Part shown: positions 4,764 to 5,835 of the stretch, piece after piece
Numbering within the stretch: position 1 is the stretch's first letter
How the letters are laid out: every line of letters begins with the position of its first letter
Assembly: GCA_003646045.1 (NCBI GenBank)
Contig: QNDV01000169.1
Span: 1 to 5,835, forward strand
DNA: 5,835 bases
Reading direction: 5' to 3'
Origin: a bacterium
GTDB lineage: Bacteria; Krumholzibacteriota; Krumholzibacteria; LZORAL124-64-63
The notes under the pieces: model-generated
Database searches by the model: none
What the model saw: the letters and a program-made list of their open reading frames with translations, nothing else
What the model was told of the DNA's origin: nothing
Position numbers and translations under genes: made by a program

Positions 4764-5804
4764 TTATTCCAGACGGGCTGCGACCTCTCCCACCGCCCGG
4801 TCGGCCTCGACGACGATTTCGGCCAGGATCTCGCGCAGGGGCTGGACCTTGTCGAGCAGGCCCACCGACTGGCCGGCCATGAGGGAACCGTGCTCCACAT
4901 CCCCGTCCACTGCCGCATTGCGCAGGCTGCCCACCCAGTACTCCTCCACCTTGTATTGGGCGTCCTGACGACCCAAATCCCCCGCCTTGAGCTGGGACAG
5001 CAGGTCCAGCTGCAGTTCCCCGAAATGGGTCATGGCGTGGTTGTTCAACGCCCGGACCGACACCACCGGCAGCTTGGTGCTGTACTGGGGCGTGGAGATG
5101 GCTTCGCGTGCCCGGGCCCGGATGAAGACGTCCTTGAACTTCTGGTGGGCGTTGCATTCCTCGGCCAGCACGAAGCGCGTACCCATCTGGGCCCCCGCGG
5201 CGCCCATGAGAGCCAGGTGGGCGATCATCCGACCGCTGGCGATACCCCCGGCCACGAAGATGGGAACCTCCGGGAAATTGAAGAGGATCTCCTGCAATAA
5301 CACGATCGTGGACACATGGCCGATGTGACCGCCGGCTTCGCTGCCTTCGAGAATCAGGCCGTCCGCGCCGTAGCTGAGCATGCGCTTGGCGATGGAACTG
5401 GTCGAGGCGAAACACAGCACCCGGGCTCCGGAGTCCTTGGCCTGCTGTACCTCGCTCTGCCGCGGGATGGAACCCGCGAAGACGATGTGTCCGACCTTCT
5501 GCTCGCAGAGAATACCCAGATGATCCCGGTAGTTCGGAGCTATGGTGATGACATTGCCCGCGAAGGGGCGGTCCGTTAGCTGCTGCGTTTCGGTCACGTA
5601 TTCGGCAAACAACTCGGGCGGCATATTGCCCGCCGCCAACACGCCGAAAGCGCCCAGATTGCTCATGCGACTGACCAGCTTGGGGTCGCTGATCCAGGTC
5701 ATGGCCCCGCACATGATGGGCAGCTCGGAACCCAGGAACTCCTGGCCCCGGCTCCAGACCTTGTCCAGGCGGGGCGTGGATTCGACGGGCTTGACGGCGC
5801 TCAT
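4764..5804 (-). CDS. FabK-like enoyl-ACP reductase II / nitronate monooxygenase family FMN protein
   Basis: A 346-residue FMN-dependent TIM-barrel enzyme of the nitronate monooxygenase/FabK family, probably cytosolic. Visible motifs are ELPIMCGAMTWISD (27-40, FMN-site first strand), GVLAAGNMPPE (54-64), EGSEAGGHIG (153-162, with the family's conserved His at 160), VAGGIASG (184-191) and QMGTRFVLAEE (206-216). The C-terminal block is VDGDVEHGSLMAGQSVGL (299-316). Compared from memory with pneumococcal FabK, the order and wording of these blocks, the following NAH and VRALNN segments and the GDV-GSxMAGQ tail all agree, favouring NAD(P)H-dependent enoyl-ACP reductase in fatty-acid elongation. 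Nitronate oxidation remains possible because databases label many close relatives that way. It has about 20 extra N-terminal residues. The ATG has a perfect AGGAGG site. No fab genes are in view, so context does not decide. Confidence 0.85.
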   Translation of the reverse strand: MSAVKPVESTPRLDKVWSRGQEFLGSELPIMCGAMTWISDPKLVSRMSNLGAFGVLAAGNMPPELFAEYVTETQQLTDRPFAGNVITIAPNYRDHLGILCEQKVGHIVFAGSIPRQSEVQQAKDSGARVLCFASTSSIAKRMLSYGADGLILEGSEAGGHIGHVSTIVLLQEILFNFPEVPIFVAGGIASGRMIAHLALMGAAGAQMGTRFVLAEECNAHQKFKDVFIRARAREAISTPQYSTKLPVVSVRALNNHAMTHFGELQLDLLSQLKAGDLGRQDAQYKVEEYWVGSLRNAAVDGDVEHGSLMAGQSVGLLDKVQPLREILAEIVVEADRAVGEVAARLE

Positions 5805-5809
5805 GGCGT

Positions 5810-5815
5810 CCTCCT
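5810..5815 (-). promoter_or_regulatory. Shine-Dalgarno site of the FabK-like gene
   Basis: The minus strand reads AGGAGG with 5 bases before the ATG at 5804, an exact anti-16S match that fixes the start. Only 20 bases lie upstream in the window, so a promoter or an upstream operon partner cannot be judged. Confidence 0.75.
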
Positions 5816-5835
5816 GGATCCGGCGTTCGATGCCA

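Noticed and set aside
1..5835. Mobile elements, CRISPR arrays, tRNA or rRNA genes
   Set aside because: No transposase or integrase motifs, terminal repeats, regularly spaced repeats or RNA-gene signatures were found on either strand.

Overview
The window is GC-rich, gene-dense bacterial DNA. It holds four complete protein genes other than the first member of an etf pair (etfB, etfA, a glycosyltransferase, a TPR protein and a FabK-like flavoprotein, five complete genes in all) and the first codons of a sixth. GC-ending codons dominate, Shine-Dalgarno sites are strong, one product has a Sec signal peptide (so probably a Gram-negative envelope), and there are good sigma-54 (-24/-12) promoter matches. 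Together these suggest a GC-rich, sigma-54-using Gram-negative such as a deltaproteobacterial-type or FCB-type lineage. The sequence alone does not fix the phylum. No mobile element, CRISPR array, tRNA or rRNA is visible.

Left part (1-2085): a short reading frame leaves the window on the minus strand. Its 17 visible residues look like the N-terminus of a GlcD/lactate-dehydrogenase-type FAD-linked oxidase. Divergent from it, across a 204-bp promoter region with a good sigma-70 promoter, lies etfB-etfA. This pair encodes both subunits of an electron transfer flavoprotein and ends at a GC-rich hairpin. The likely theme is flavin-based electron transfer from a 2-hydroxyacid-type dehydrogenase to ETF. 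The partner enzyme is mostly outside the window, so this is an inference.

Middle part (2086-4700): two convergent genes share tetratricopeptide (TPR) architecture. The plus-strand gene encodes a cytoplasmic family-2 glycosyltransferase fused to a TPR tail. The minus-strand gene encodes an exported protein made almost entirely of seven 34-residue TPRs. Each is preceded by a -24/-12 element with the exact GG-N10-GC spacing, and a hairpin lies between their 3' ends. This pair is the most interesting part of the window. The two may be co-regulated by sigma-54 and an unseen enhancer-binding protein, and may work together in glycosylating or assembling an envelope component. That function is a hypothesis.

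Right part (4700-5835): a minus-strand gene encodes a FabK/nitronate-monooxygenase-family FMN protein with a perfect Shine-Dalgarno site and its own downstream terminator. It resembles enoyl-ACP reductase II (FabK) along its whole length. Its neighbours do not settle whether it acts in fatty-acid synthesis or nitronate oxidation.
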